A DNA stretch of 64,000 bases from Halorubrum sp. SD626R (GTDB lineage: Archaea; Halobacteriota; Halobacteria; Halobacteriales; Haloferacaceae). Shown piece by piece: positions 51,374-60,814 of this stretch; the first letter of the stretch is position 1; every line of letters begins with the position of its first letter. The notes below the pieces were generated by a model. It had not been told where the DNA came from, searched no databases, and saw only the letters and a program-made list of their open reading frames with translations. The stretch covers positions 62,001 through 126,000 of the forward strand of contig NZ_CVRT01000117.1 of the NCBI RefSeq assembly GCF_001261915.1, in the 5' to 3' direction. The position numbers and the translations under genes were made by a program.

Positions 51374-51847
51374 GTGATCCCCGTCGACGCCGCGATCCGC
51401 CGGGTCGAGCGCGCGGACCTGCTCGCGGTGGTGCGGATCGAGCGGGCGTGCTTCGCGGACCCGTGGCCGTACGACGCCTTCGAGCGGCTGCTCGACGAGC
51501 CGGCGTTCCTCGTGGCCGAGCGCGACGACGGGATCGTCGGCTACGTCGTCGCGGATTCCACGCCGAACCACGGCCGCGACATCGGCCACGTCAAGGACCT
51601 CGCGGTCCACCCGGAGGCGCGGGGGGAGGGGCTCGGACGGGGGCTCCTCCGATCGGCGCTCGCGCGGCTCCGCGGGGTCGGCGTCGCGGTCGTGCGCCTG
51701 GAGGTTCGCGAGAGCAACGCGGTCGCGCGGTCGCTGTACGCGGACGAGGGGTTCGAGCCGGTCCGCCGCGTCTCGAACTACTACCGAGACGGGGAGGACG
51801 CCATCGTGCTCGTCGTCGACCTCGGCGAGTGGGCGACGGAAGCGTGA
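51374..51847 (+). CDS. rimI: Ribosomal-protein-alanine N-acetyltransferase RimI-like
   Basis: 157 residues, GNAT fold: IRRVERADLLAVVRIERACFADPWP (the RimI/Ard1 start), VKDLAVHPEARGEGLGRGLL (acetyl-CoA loop), LEVRESNAVARSLYADEGFEPV and YYRDGEDAIVL. This is the archaeal N-terminal acetyltransferase group, which modifies protein N-termini. Starts at GTG 51374. Monocistronic, 75 bp before pepF. Confidence 0.92.
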   Translation: MIPVDAAIRRVERADLLAVVRIERACFADPWPYDAFERLLDEPAFLVAERDDGIVGYVVADSTPNHGRDIGHVKDLAVHPEARGEGLGRGLLRSALARLRGVGVAVVRLEVRESNAVARSLYADEGFEPVRRVSNYYRDGEDAIVLVVDLGEWATEA

Positions 51848-51922
51848 TCGCTCGCCCCGCTCGCGCCGCCGCGAGCTCCCGCGTTTGACAAGGCTTAGTG
51901 CGCCGGGCCCGAACCGATCGGT

Positions 51923-53722
51923 ATGAGTTCGGTTCCCGAGCGGGCGGAGATCGACGAGGCGTACAAGTGGGACCTTCAGGGCATCTACGCGGACGACGAG
52001 GCGTGGGAGGCGGGCTACGAGACGGTCGCCGACCGCATCGACGAGCTGCGCGACTACGAGGGGCGCGTCACCGAGGACGCCGCGACCCTCCTAGAGCTGC
52101 TCGAACTCCGCGAGGAGATCTTCCGCGAACTCCAACAGGTGACGACGTACGCCCGCCTCCGCAGCGCCGAGGACACGCGGAACCAGGAGTACCAGGCGAT
52201 GTCCGCGCGGGCGTCCTCGCTGGGCTCCGAGGCGTCGAGCGCGCTCTCGTACCTCGAACCGGAGCTCCAGACGCTCACTGAGGACGATGTCGAGGAGTTC
52301 CTCGACAGCGAGCCCGCCTTAGCGGCGTACGAGCACTACCTCGACGACGTGTTACGGATGAAAGCCCACACGCGCTCGGCGGAGGTCGAGGGGGTGCTCG
52401 CCGACCTCTCGGAGGTCACCGACGCGCCGAGCGAGATCTACTCGATGCTGACGAACGCCGACATGACCTACGGCGTCGTCGAGGACCCCGACGGCGAGCC
52501 GGTGGAGATCACGCAGTCGAACTTCACGAAGCTCCAGACGAACCCGGACCGGGAGTTCCGCGAGCGCGTCCACGAGACGTTCTACGAGCAGTGGGGCGAC
52601 GTGCGCAACACGGTCGGCACCGCGCTCGAAAAGGCCGTCCGCGAGCACGCGACGAGCGCCGAGATCCGCGGCTACGACTCCGCCCGCGCCGCCGCGCTCG
52701 ACGGCTCGAACGTCCCCGTCGCGGTGTACGACACCCTCGTCGAGACGGTCGACGATAACCTCGGCGTGCTCCACCGGCACGCCGACCTGAAGGAGCGAGC
52801 CCTCGGCGTCGACCAGCTCGAGAGCCACGACTTCTACATGTCGCTGACGGGCGACCAGGGGCCGGATGTCGAGTACGACCAGGCGGTCGAGTGGGTGACC
52901 GAGGCGGTCGCGCCGCTCGGCGACGCGTACCAGGAGCGGATGGCCGAGGGGCTCGACTCGCGGTGGGTCGACGTCTACGAGAACCGCGGGAAGCGCTCCG
53001 GGGCGTTCTCGTCGGGCACCTACGACACCCAGCCGTACATCATGATGAACTACCAGGACGACATCGCCTCGCTGTTCACGCTGGCCCACGAGCTCGGCCA
53101 TTCGATGCACTCCGAGCTGGCCGGCGACGCGCAGCCGTGGCACGACGCGAGCTACGAGATCTTCGTCGCGGAGATCGCCTCCACGGTCAACGAGACGCTG
53201 CTCACCCACCACCTGCTCGACACCGTCGAGGACGACGAGCTCCGCACCCACGTGCTCGACGAGTACCTCGAACGCTTCCGCTCGACCCTCTTCCGGCAGA
53301 CGATGTTCGCGACGTTCGAACAGGAGATCCACGAGCGCGTGGAGGCCGGCGACGCGCTCACGCCCGACGCCTTCGACGAGATCTACGCCGACCTGAAGGG
53401 CGACTACTACGCGCCCGCCGAGCTGACCGGCGGTATCGAGCGCGAGTGGGAGCGGATCCCGCACTTCTACTATAACTTCTACGTCTACCAGTACGCGACC
53501 GGCATCTCCGCCGCGGCCGCGATCGTCGAGCGCGTCCTCGACGAGGGCGAGTCCGCCGCCGCCGACTACCGCGAGATGCTGCAGGCCGGCGGCTCCGACT
53601 ACCCGCTCAACGTCGTCGAGCTCGCCGGCATCGACATGGCGTCGCCCGAGCCGATCGAGTCCGCCGTCGGGATATACGACGACTACCTCGACGAGATCGC
53701 GGCGCTGCTCGATCTTGAGTAG
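51923..53722 (+). CDS. pepF: Oligoendopeptidase F (M3 family)
   Basis: 599 residues, typical length. Zinc motif in FTLAHELGHSMHSEL (HExGH, about 388-392) with the distant Glu ligand in FVAEIASTVNET. N-terminal WDLQGIYADDEAWEAG and C-terminal YYNFYVYQYATGISAA are family signatures. Cytoplasmic enzyme cutting oligopeptides of about 7-17 residues. Complete; ATG preceded by GC-rich sequence. Confidence 0.96.
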   Translation: MSSVPERAEIDEAYKWDLQGIYADDEAWEAGYETVADRIDELRDYEGRVTEDAATLLELLELREEIFRELQQVTTYARLRSAEDTRNQEYQAMSARASSLGSEASSALSYLEPELQTLTEDDVEEFLDSEPALAAYEHYLDDVLRMKAHTRSAEVEGVLADLSEVTDAPSEIYSMLTNADMTYGVVEDPDGEPVEITQSNFTKLQTNPDREFRERVHETFYEQWGDVRNTVGTALEKAVREHATSAEIRGYDSARAAALDGSNVPVAVYDTLVETVDDNLGVLHRHADLKERALGVDQLESHDFYMSLTGDQGPDVEYDQAVEWVTEAVAPLGDAYQERMAEGLDSRWVDVYENRGKRSGAFSSGTYDTQPYIMMNYQDDIASLFTLAHELGHSMHSELAGDAQPWHDASYEIFVAEIASTVNETLLTHHLLDTVEDDELRTHVLDEYLERFRSTLFRQTMFATFEQEIHERVEAGDALTPDAFDEIYADLKGDYYAPAELTGGIEREWERIPHFYYNFYVYQYATGISAAAAIVERVLDEGESAAADYREMLQAGGSDYPLNVVELAGIDMASPEPIESAVGIYDDYLDEIAALLDLE

Positions 53723-54156
53723 TCCGTCGGCGGCGATCTGACTGACGCTCTCTTTTATACACGGAACTGCGGTGGCGCGTGCCTGCGAGGCCGCTTCGCG
53801 GCCGAGCAGCACGCGCGAGGGAGTCGCTGGCTCCCGGAGCGAAGCGAAGGGTGCCAGCGACAGGGCGAGAGCGAAGCTCTCGCTTGAAACCGGACTACGT
53901 CCGGTGACGAGGCTGGGGAGGCGTGAGGTGCGGTTGCTGTGCGGTTGGATGGTACTCAAGGGGCAGTCGCGATCGGCGAACCTCGGCGACCCAAGCACCG
54001 CAGGGAGTGAGCGAAGCGAACGACTGAGGAGCGCAGCGAGCCGCGGGAGCCGAGCGCGACTGGGGCTTTGGCGGTGTTCTTCGCCGATTCCCGAGGAGTT
54101 ACTCATAGATAGGCGACCGACGCGTCGTCGGAATCCGTCGCCGTGACGTCGACCGA
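53723..54156. repeat. Hairpin-rich spacer, candidate dispersed repeat
   Basis: About 430 bases between pepF and the M29 gene. It contains GGCCGC/GCGGCC (53789-53803), GAGAGC/GCTCTC and CCGGAC/GTCCGG hairpins, direct GCGAAGCGAA runs, and a segment GCGTGAGGTGCGGTTGCTGT ... GGTACTCAAGGGGCAGTCGC ... GACTGGGGCTTTGGCGGTGT that I recall as common between genes in Halorubrum genomes. Open frames over it look like noise. Confidence 0.5.
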
Positions 54157-54213
54157 TTATAAATAATCACCATCCCGGCACCGATTTACGCTTCCCCGAA
54201 CACACACGGCGTA

Positions 54214-55383
54214 ATGGACGAACGCGTACGCGAGCACGCCGCGGTGCTCGTCGACTGGAGCGCGCGGGTCGAGGCCGGCGACGACGTCGTCGTCAGCGTC
54301 GCCGAGGACGCCCACGATCTCGGCGTCGCCGTCGCCGAGGCGCTCGGCGAGCGCGGGGCGAACGCCACGACGCTGTACGGCTCCGACGAGCTGTCCCGCG
54401 CCTATTTAAAAGGCGCCGAGACGAGAGCTGACGGTGACCGCAACGGCAACGACGTCGACGACGACACCGATGGAGTCCCCGACTTCGACGACGATCCGGC
54501 GGTCGACCGCGCGCTCTTCGAGGCCGCCGACGCCTACCTCCGGATCGGGGGCGGGCGCAACACCACCGCGGCCGCCGACGTGGCGAGCGAGACGCGGCAG
54601 GCGTACGCCACAGCCAGGAAAGGCGTCCGCGAGGCCCGGATGGACACCGACTGGGTGTCGACGGTCCACCCGACTCGCTCTCTCGCCCAGCAGGCGGGGA
54701 TGGCCTACGAGGAGTACCGCGACTTCGTGTACGACGCGGTGCTTCGCGACTGGGAGGCGCTCGCCGACGAGATGGCCCAGATGAAAGACGCCCTCGACGC
54801 CGGCGAGGCGGTCCGGATCGTCACCGAGCGCGACGACGCCCCCGACACCGACGTGACGATGTCGATCGCGGGTCGCACCGCGGTCAACTCCGCGGCCTCC
54901 GTGGCGTACGACTCTCACAACCTCCCGAGCGGCGAGGTGTTCACCGCGCCGTACGACACCGAAGGTGAGGCCTTCTTCGACGTGCCGATGACGATCGACG
55001 CGACCCGCGTCCGGGACGTACACCTCGTCTTCGAGGCCGGCGAGGTCGTCGACTTCTCGGCCGAGGCCGGCGAGGACGCGCTCGCCGGCGTCCTCGACAC
55101 CGACGCGGGCGCCCGGCGGCTCGGCGAGCTCGGAATCGGGATGAACCGGGGGATCGACCGCTTCACCGACTCGATCCTCTTCGACGAGAAGATGGGCGAC
55201 ACCGTTCACATGGCGGTCGGCCGGGCCTACGACGCCTGTCTCCCGGAGGGAGAGTCCGGGAACGACAGCGCGGTCCACGTCGACATGATAAGCGACGTGA
55301 GCACCGACTCCCGAATGGAGGTCGACGGCGAGGTCGTCCGGCGGAACGGGACGTTCCGGTGGGAGGGGGAGTTCGGGGAGTAG
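54214..55383 (+). CDS. M29 family aminopeptidase
   Basis: 389 residues. The M29 (AmpS/aminopeptidase T) layout is clear: N-terminal alpha/beta domain, then MSIAGRTAVNSAASV, HNLPSGEVFTAPYDTEGEAFFD (metal Glu), LGELGIGMNRGIDRFTDSILFDEKMGDTVHMAVGRAYDA (metal Glu, Asp, His). An Asp-rich insert of about 25 residues at 72-92 is a haloadaptive addition. A cocatalytic metal exopeptidase. TATA-like TTTAC about 27 bp before the ATG. Confidence 0.94.
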   Translation: MDERVREHAAVLVDWSARVEAGDDVVVSVAEDAHDLGVAVAEALGERGANATTLYGSDELSRAYLKGAETRADGDRNGNDVDDDTDGVPDFDDDPAVDRALFEAADAYLRIGGGRNTTAAADVASETRQAYATARKGVREARMDTDWVSTVHPTRSLAQQAGMAYEEYRDFVYDAVLRDWEALADEMAQMKDALDAGEAVRIVTERDDAPDTDVTMSIAGRTAVNSAASVAYDSHNLPSGEVFTAPYDTEGEAFFDVPMTIDATRVRDVHLVFEAGEVVDFSAEAGEDALAGVLDTDAGARRLGELGIGMNRGIDRFTDSILFDEKMGDTVHMAVGRAYDACLPEGESGNDSAVHVDMISDVSTDSRMEVDGEVVRRNGTFRWEGEFGE

Positions 55384-55426
55384 CTCTCGCCGGCCACGAC
55401 TGCCCGACGGCAGCGCCGCCGAACCG

Positions 55427-55582
55427 CTACCGCGCCGGCGACCGCCCGGCCGCATCGACGACCGTCGTCGCGTCGCGCACCGCCTCCCACTCCTCCGCGC
55501 ACGGCACGCAGAGGTAGTAGGCGAACCCGTCGACGTCGTGGTGTGAGACCGACGCGTCCTCGCTGCAGCGTTCGCAATTCAT
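55427..55582 (-). CDS. Small zinc-ribbon protein
   Basis: 51 residues from the ATG at 55582: MNCERCSEDASVSHHDVDGF then CVPCAEEWEAV. Two CxxC pairs about 20 residues apart form a zinc ribbon. Such small proteins are frequent in haloarchaea and mostly unstudied; roles in regulation or RNA binding are possible. The AT-rich stretch at 55595-55625, between this gene and pheT, provides its promoter. Confidence 0.7.
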   Translation of the reverse strand: MNCERCSEDASVSHHDVDGFAYYLCVPCAEEWEAVRDATTVVDAAGRSPAR

Positions 55583-55625
55583 ACCCGACGGATACGCGAA
55601 AATAAATATATGCCTTGTGGTCAAA

Positions 55626-57362
55626 TTATCGGAGCGCGTCGAGGTCGAACTCGAAGGCGGCGACCGGGACCTCCAAGTCGTGCTCGACGAGGACCGCGGG
55701 ATGCACCTCGCCGATCACGCCGACCCGTTCGCCGTCGATCTCGACCGCGGCGGTCCGCCCGTCGATGAACGACGGATGCTCGGTGCGGGGCGTCTCCAGC
55801 TCGGCGCCGAAGTCGTCGCACACCGCCTGCAGGCGACCCTTCGCGGCCTCGTAGGAGGCGTCGCGCCGGGCGACCGCGCCGGCGACGTGGCGGCGCTCGG
55901 CGACGCTCGTGTTCGCCGCGTCGTCGCGCTCGGCGACGAAGCCGACCTCGGCGACGTCCTGCGGGTACGCGTTGTGCGTGTTCCGCTCTAACAGCATGAC
56001 AAGCGAGGGGAGCGCCCACGTGCGGAGCTGGGTGTACTCCTCGCTGTACGGCTCGGTGATCTCGACGGGGTCGCCGCCGCCGACGACGTCGCTCCCGGGC
56101 TTTAGGTTCATCCGGTCGTAGTTCTCGGTCCCGCTCGTCATGTGGAAGTTGAGCAGGTCCTCGAAGCCGAGCCCGACGAGGCTCGTCCGGACCGCGTCCT
56201 CCAGCCGAGAGCGCTCGTGGCGGCCGCCGACGGTCCCCACGTCGGGGTAGCGCGGCTCCAGTTCGTCGAAGCCGTACGCGCGCCCCACGTCGTCGACGAG
56301 GTCGAGGGGGTGGAGCACGTCGACCCGGTACGGCGGAACTTCGACCTCGTACGTCACGTCCTCGTCGAGGGTGTAGGCGGCGTCGAGCCCGGCGCGCTCG
56401 AAGCAGTCGACCACCTCCTCGGACTCGAAGTCGACGCCGAGCAGGGTCTCGATCCGGTCGTGGGTCACCGACTTCTCGTCGGTGTCGAAGTTCGGGCGGA
56501 CGAGCTCGGCGCCGTACTCGTCGGGGGCGGCCGCGCCGTCGGCGTAGTTCACCTCGACCTCCTCGATGGTCGCGCCCCGCGCCGAGAGGGCGTAGCAGAC
56601 GATGTTACACATCCGGTCGATCGTCCACTGGTCGGTGCCGGTGAGCTCGACGAACAGCTCGCGGGAGCCGGTCGTCACCTCGGTGCGCTTCCCGTTGATG
56701 ACGGGCGGGAACGAGAAGAGCCCGAGCTCGTCGTAGATCGCGGGGTAGCGGTCGAGGTCCTCGACGAGGTCGGCGTACGTCCGGCCCGTGTCGTGCTCCT
56801 CTAACACCGCGGCCGGGGTCAGCTCGTCGTTCGCGTCCAGCGGGACGAACGCCTCGCCGTCGGGCTCGACGCCGCGGTAGGTGATCGACGGCTCGGACCC
56901 CTCCTGGAGCGGCGCGCCCTTGATCATCGCGAGGTCGTGGATCCCGATCGCGCCCTTCGCGCGGCCGCGCCCCATCGTCGCGTGCAGCTTCTCCTGGAGT
57001 TGGATGAGGGATTCGAGCGCGCCCTCGTCGAGGTCGACGCCCCGGATCACGGCCCCCGTGACGTAGGGGCGCTCGTCGGGGACCGTCTCGTCGACCTCGA
57101 TCGTCCACTCGGGGTCGTTCGTCTCGGGGACGTAGACGCCGCGGTCGTCGCCGTAGTGGTAGCGCAGCGAGCGCGCCACGCCCTCGACCGAGAGCCGGTC
57201 GAGCCGGTCGGGCGCGAACTCGAACTGGAGGAGCCCGTCGTCGGTCTCGCCCTCGAACTCCAGGCCGAGCCCGAACAGGTCCTCTTTGAACTCCGCGTCG
57301 CTCGTATCGGTGCGACCCGTCAATCCGCGCAGCTCGTCGGTGTCGATGTCGACGACGGGCAT
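55626..57362 (-). CDS. pheT: Phenylalanyl-tRNA synthetase beta subunit
   Basis: 578 residues, archaeal length. MPVVDIDTDELRGLTGR start, B3/4 editing region (ITYRGVEPDGEAFVPLDAND, RELFVELTGTDQW), B5 region (EKSVTHDRIETLLGVDFES, VPPYRVDVLHPLDLVDDVGRAYGF) and the catalytic-like core domain. ATG at 57362 overlaps the pheS stop by 4 bp. With PheS it charges tRNA-Phe. Confidence 0.97.
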   Translation of the reverse strand: MPVVDIDTDELRGLTGRTDTSDAEFKEDLFGLGLEFEGETDDGLLQFEFAPDRLDRLSVEGVARSLRYHYGDDRGVYVPETNDPEWTIEVDETVPDERPYVTGAVIRGVDLDEGALESLIQLQEKLHATMGRGRAKGAIGIHDLAMIKGAPLQEGSEPSITYRGVEPDGEAFVPLDANDELTPAAVLEEHDTGRTYADLVEDLDRYPAIYDELGLFSFPPVINGKRTEVTTGSRELFVELTGTDQWTIDRMCNIVCYALSARGATIEEVEVNYADGAAAPDEYGAELVRPNFDTDEKSVTHDRIETLLGVDFESEEVVDCFERAGLDAAYTLDEDVTYEVEVPPYRVDVLHPLDLVDDVGRAYGFDELEPRYPDVGTVGGRHERSRLEDAVRTSLVGLGFEDLLNFHMTSGTENYDRMNLKPGSDVVGGGDPVEITEPYSEEYTQLRTWALPSLVMLLERNTHNAYPQDVAEVGFVAERDDAANTSVAERRHVAGAVARRDASYEAAKGRLQAVCDDFGAELETPRTEHPSFIDGRTAAVEIDGERVGVIGEVHPAVLVEHDLEVPVAAFEFDLDALR

Positions 57363-58885
57363 CAGTAGCTCACCTCCGCGTTCCGCAGGAACTCGATGTC
57401 GGCCAGCGTCCCGTGGAGGTCGCGGATGTCCTCCGCGCCGGTCGTCAGCATGGCGAGCCGTTCGAGGGCGAGCCCCCACGCCATCACGTCGCAGTCGACG
57501 CCGAGCGGACCGGTGACCTCCTCGCGGAAGACGCCGGAGTTCCCGATCTCGATCTCCTCGCCCGTCTCGGGGTGCTCGCCGAACAGCTCGAAGGAGGGCT
57601 CGGTGTAGGGGTTGTAGTGCGGCTTAAATCGGATGTCCGTGATCCCGAACTGCCGGTAGAACTCCTCGAAGGTCCCCATCAGGTCGCGCACCGAGAGGTC
57701 CTCGGCCATAACCCACCCCTCGATCTGGAAGAACTCCAGGAGGTGCGTCGGGTCGAGCGTGTCGTTGCGGTACACCTTCTCGACGGAGAAGTAGCGCTGC
57801 GGGGGATCGAGCTCCGCGCCCGCGATCCCGGAGAGGTAGCGCATCGACAGCGAGGTGGTGTGGCCGCGGAGGGCGACCTCGCGGGCGAACTCCTCGGACC
57901 ACGGTGAGTGGTAGCCGTCGCCGTCCTCGCCCCACCCCTCCCGGTGGGCCGACTCGACCCGCCGGATCAGCTCCTCGGGGATCTCGTCCATCGGGTCGAC
58001 GTCCAGCGCGAACCGGTCCCAGTGGGTCCGCGCCGGGTGGTCCTGCGGCATAAACAGGCAGTCGTTGATCCAGAAGTCGCTGTCGGCGTGGGGACCCTCC
58101 ATCTCTTGGAACCCCATGCCGACCAGCACGTCCTTCACGCGGTCGGCGGTCCGGCGGAGCACGTGTTTCCGCCCGCCGCGCGTCGTCGGCGCGTCGGCCT
58201 CGACGTTGTACTCGGAGAACTCCACGTCGCGCCACTCGCCGCTTGCGAGCAGCTCGGGGGTAAGCTCCGAGACGGTCTCGGTCGCCTCGACCCCCGTCAT
58301 CAGCGCGTCGACGCCGTCGTCGGTGAGCGTCACTGACCGGGTGACCGACTCGCCCCGGTCGACGAGCCCGCGCGAGTCGAGCTGTTCGAGGACCGCGTCG
58401 TCGGCCTCCGGGGTCTCACCGTCGGCGAGCGCCGCGAGCGCGGCCGCCTCCGGGTCGGCGTCCGGCTCGGCGTCGGGATCGACGGTCAGCTCGCCCGCGT
58501 CGATCGCGCCGAACCCCTTGCGCGCGAAGTTCGAGAGCGCGATGTCGACCGCGGGCCCGTCGAGGTCGGCCTCGCCGATGACCCGCCCCATCGAGACCGC
58601 GGACTCGTCGGCGTCGAGCGCGAGCCCCGCCCGGTGGAGCCGCGTCTCGGGGAGCCCGTCGTCGACGTAACGTCGTCCCTCGTCGGTGAGGTCAAGCGTC
58701 TCGGCGGCGGTCTCGACGACGGACAGCAGCCCCTCGTCGCGGAGGTCGAAGGCGGCGCCGACGACCGTCTCGGGCTTGAGGCCCGTCTCCGTCGCGATCT
58801 CGTCTATCGTCCGTTCGTCCGTCGCGCTCGCGGCCTCGAGGACCGCGAGCTGTCGTTCCGGGAGTCGCATTCGAGTTGTCTCCAT
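57362..58885 (-). CDS. pheS: Phenylalanyl-tRNA synthetase alpha subunit
   Basis: 507 residues from the ATG at 58885 (58870 is the alternative, MRLPERQ). The N-terminal winged-helix repeats bind tRNA; class II motifs follow: GFQEMEGPHADSDFWINDCLFMPQDHPAR (motif 1), RYFSVEKVYRNDTLDPTHLLEFFQIEGW (motif 2), DVMAWGLALERLAML (motif 3). First gene of the pheST operon. Confidence 0.97.
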   Translation of the reverse strand: METTRMRLPERQLAVLEAASATDERTIDEIATETGLKPETVVGAAFDLRDEGLLSVVETAAETLDLTDEGRRYVDDGLPETRLHRAGLALDADESAVSMGRVIGEADLDGPAVDIALSNFARKGFGAIDAGELTVDPDAEPDADPEAAALAALADGETPEADDAVLEQLDSRGLVDRGESVTRSVTLTDDGVDALMTGVEATETVSELTPELLASGEWRDVEFSEYNVEADAPTTRGGRKHVLRRTADRVKDVLVGMGFQEMEGPHADSDFWINDCLFMPQDHPARTHWDRFALDVDPMDEIPEELIRRVESAHREGWGEDGDGYHSPWSEEFAREVALRGHTTSLSMRYLSGIAGAELDPPQRYFSVEKVYRNDTLDPTHLLEFFQIEGWVMAEDLSVRDLMGTFEEFYRQFGITDIRFKPHYNPYTEPSFELFGEHPETGEEIEIGNSGVFREEVTGPLGVDCDVMAWGLALERLAMLTTGAEDIRDLHGTLADIEFLRNAEVSY

Positions 58886-59026
58886 ACGCGTGTGGCTGGT
58901 TGGTAACGGTTCCGGCACGTCGCCGTCACGGGACGGCGCGTGGCGGTTCGGCTCCTCCCCTACCGTCCACACGCCGCTAACCCGCCGAGGCGCCCGATTA
59001 TCACATTCAATTAGCGGCGGCGAGCG

Positions 59027-59034
59027 TTTATATA
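59027..59034 (+). promoter_or_regulatory. TATA box of the HalOD1 gene
   Basis: TTTATATA about 26 bp before the ATG at 59057, giving an essentially leaderless transcript. A purine-rich GGAGAGGAAGAAGG lies just before the ATG and could act as a ribosome site only if transcription starts earlier. Confidence 0.65.
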
Positions 59035-59056
59035 TGACCCCGGAGAGGAAGAAGGT

Positions 59057-59362
59057 ATGAGTAGTGTTCCGACGAGCGCTTCCGACGCCGGCTCGTTCCG
59101 CGGCGCGGTCCGCGTCGCCCACGGCCCCGACGACCGATCCCCGAGCCGCGCGGTCGTCGAGGCGCTCGCCGACCTCGCCGGCGTCGAGCCGACCGCACTC
59201 GCCGACGAGGCGGACATCGTCCTGTACGACCACGTCGACTCCGACGCGCTCGACTCGCTCGTCGGGCGCGGCCCCGACGGCGATATTACCCTCTCGTTCA
59301 CCGTCGCCGAGTACGACGTGCGGGTCGATCCCGACGAGGTCGTCGCCCGACCGATCGAGTAG
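59057..59362 (+). CDS. HalOD1 output-domain protein
   Basis: 101 residues. AVVEALADLAGVEPTALADEADIVLYDHVDSDALDSLVGRG is the HalOD1 (halobacterial output domain 1) pattern, followed by a two-strand ending VTFTVAEYDV-like. HalOD1 occurs alone or fused to response-regulator receivers and is thought to act as a signalling output. Here alone, divergent from pheS. Confidence 0.88.
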   Translation: MSSVPTSASDAGSFRGAVRVAHGPDDRSPSRAVVEALADLAGVEPTALADEADIVLYDHVDSDALDSLVGRGPDGDITLSFTVAEYDVRVDPDEVVARPIE

Positions 59363-59386
59363 CGATCCCCGGTCGCATCGACCCTC

Positions 59387-60103
59387 TCAGCTCCCGCCGC
59401 CCGCCCGTTCTCGAAGCGCCGCGATCCGGTCGCCGAGCGGCGGCTGGACCTCGAACCACGTCGACCAGTCGCCCGTCTCGGGCTCGACCCCGTGGAGCGC
59501 GGCGGCGCGCTCGAAGGCGTCGGCGACGCGCCCCGCGCCGACCGCGTCCGCGGCGCGGCCGTCGGCCGCGTACTGTACCCGCCGGCCGACCCAGAACGCG
59601 GCGAGCCCCACGGCGACGAGCGACGCGAACCCGGCCTGAAACGGCACGGTAACCGTCACGACCGCCGCCAGCACCGCGAGCACCGCCGCGACCGCGACCG
59701 CGCGGAACTCGCCGTAGTACGTTTCGACGCGTCCCGCCTCGGCCGCGAGGAGGCCGATCGCAACGTCCTCGTCGAGGTCGTCGAGCACGCCCTCTGTGAC
59801 GAACAGAACTCGCCTGCCGGGCGGGCCGCGGACGCCGACCTCGACCCGCCCGATCCCCGTGCTGTCCTCGTCGGTCGTCGATCCGTCGGCGGCCTCCTCG
59901 TCTCCCGCCCCCCCGTCGTCGGTCTCGATCGCGACGCGCTCGACGTCGAGCCCGGCGGTCTCGCGGAGCGAGGCGAGCCGTGCTCGTTCCTCGCCGGTCG
60001 GCTCCCGGAGGTCGCGGAAGCGGTCGGCGGCGTAGAGGGGCCCGACCTCGACCGCGAGGAAGGCGACGACGGCGACGCCGACGAGGAACGCGACCGTGAG
60101 CAT
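59387..60103 (-). CDS. M48-like membrane protein lacking the HEXXH zinc motif
   Basis: 238 residues. An N-terminal membrane helix (about 2-22), a soluble part, two helices in the middle (about 138-173) and a C-terminal domain ending PPLGDRIAALRERA. The layout and RRVLFVTEGVLDDLDEDVAIGLLAAEAGRVE mirror HtpX/M48 peptidases, where LxxxELxAVLAHELGH stands; here the zinc-binding HEXXH is replaced by AAEAGR, so it should be inactive. Downstream of the MinD-like operon on the same strand. Assignment by pattern, not by search. Confidence 0.65.
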   Translation of the reverse strand: MLTVAFLVGVAVVAFLAVEVGPLYAADRFRDLREPTGEERARLASLRETAGLDVERVAIETDDGGAGDEEAADGSTTDEDSTGIGRVEVGVRGPPGRRVLFVTEGVLDDLDEDVAIGLLAAEAGRVETYYGEFRAVAVAAVLAVLAAVVTVTVPFQAGFASLVAVGLAAFWVGRRVQYAADGRAADAVGAGRVADAFERAAALHGVEPETGDWSTWFEVQPPLGDRIAALRERAGGGS

Positions 60104-60163
60104 GACCCACGGTCCGGCCCCGACCGGGTAAAACGACCCGATGTCCCCGCGCCGGGCGGCCCG

Positions 60164-60814
60164 TCAGCGAGGGACCCGACCGGCCAACTCCTTGATCGCC
60201 CGCGCCGCGTCGCTGTCGGGCGCGGCGTCGACGACCGGCCGCTCCGCGGCGACGGAGCGACCCACTCGCGGGTCGGCCGGGACCGCGGCCGCCGGCGCTT
60301 CCAGCGCGTCGGCGACGGCCTCCGTCGGCGGCTCCTCAGTCACGCGGTTGACGGCGCAGCCGACGAGGCCGGCGTCGAGCTCGCGGGCGAGCTCCCGCGT
60401 TCGGACCGCGTCGGCCAGCGCGAACGCCCGCGGGGAGACGACCAGCAGGCACGCGTCCGCGACCGCGAGCGGGACGCCGGCGTCCGCTCGCCGGCCGGCC
60501 GGGCAGTCGAGGACGACGGTCCCGTGGTCCCGCTCGATCGCCGCCGTCGCGTCGCTCAGCGCCGACAGGTCGCAGGCGCGGGCGCCGGCGAGCGTTCGCC
60601 CGCAGGGGACGATGTCAACGGGACCGGCCCGAACTACCTCCGTCGGATCGGCACGTCCGGCGAGGACGTCGTGGAGGTTCGGCCCGCGGCCGCCCGGGAG
60701 GTCCGCCATGCCGAGGTCCGCGTCGACGACGACCGCGTCGAGCGCGGCGGCGACGTTGTACGCGAGCGTCGTCTTCCCCACGCCGCCCTTACCGCCGGCG
60801 ACGGCGAGGATCAC
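60164..60814 (-). CDS. MinD/ParA-like ATPase
   Basis: 216 residues with the deviant Walker A GGKGGVGKTT (8-17), switch I VVDADLGMADLP, switch II VVLDCPAGRRAD and VNRVTEEP. A short MinD-type ATPase without a clear amphipathic C-terminal helix, so membrane recruitment is uncertain. Start overlaps the upstream gene stop by 4 bp. Haloarchaea have several MinD paralogues with roles in positioning surface machines. Confidence 0.9.
   Translation of the reverse strand: MILAVAGGKGGVGKTTLAYNVAAALDAVVVDADLGMADLPGGRGPNLHDVLAGRADPTEVVRAGPVDIVPCGRTLAGARACDLSALSDATAAIERDHGTVVLDCPAGRRADAGVPLAVADACLLVVSPRAFALADAVRTRELARELDAGLVGCAVNRVTEEPPTEAVADALEAPAAAVPADPRVGRSVAAERPVVDAAPDSDAARAIKELAGRVPR

Noticed and set aside
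49853-51610. Long open frame antisense to the PAS kinase and rimI (585 codons)
   Set aside because: It exists only because of high GC; the sense strand encodes complete PAS, HisKA, HATPase and GNAT domains with normal codon bias.
52352-54106. 584-codon frame antisense to pepF
   Set aside because: Antisense shadow of a complete oligoendopeptidase gene that carries the HELGH motif.
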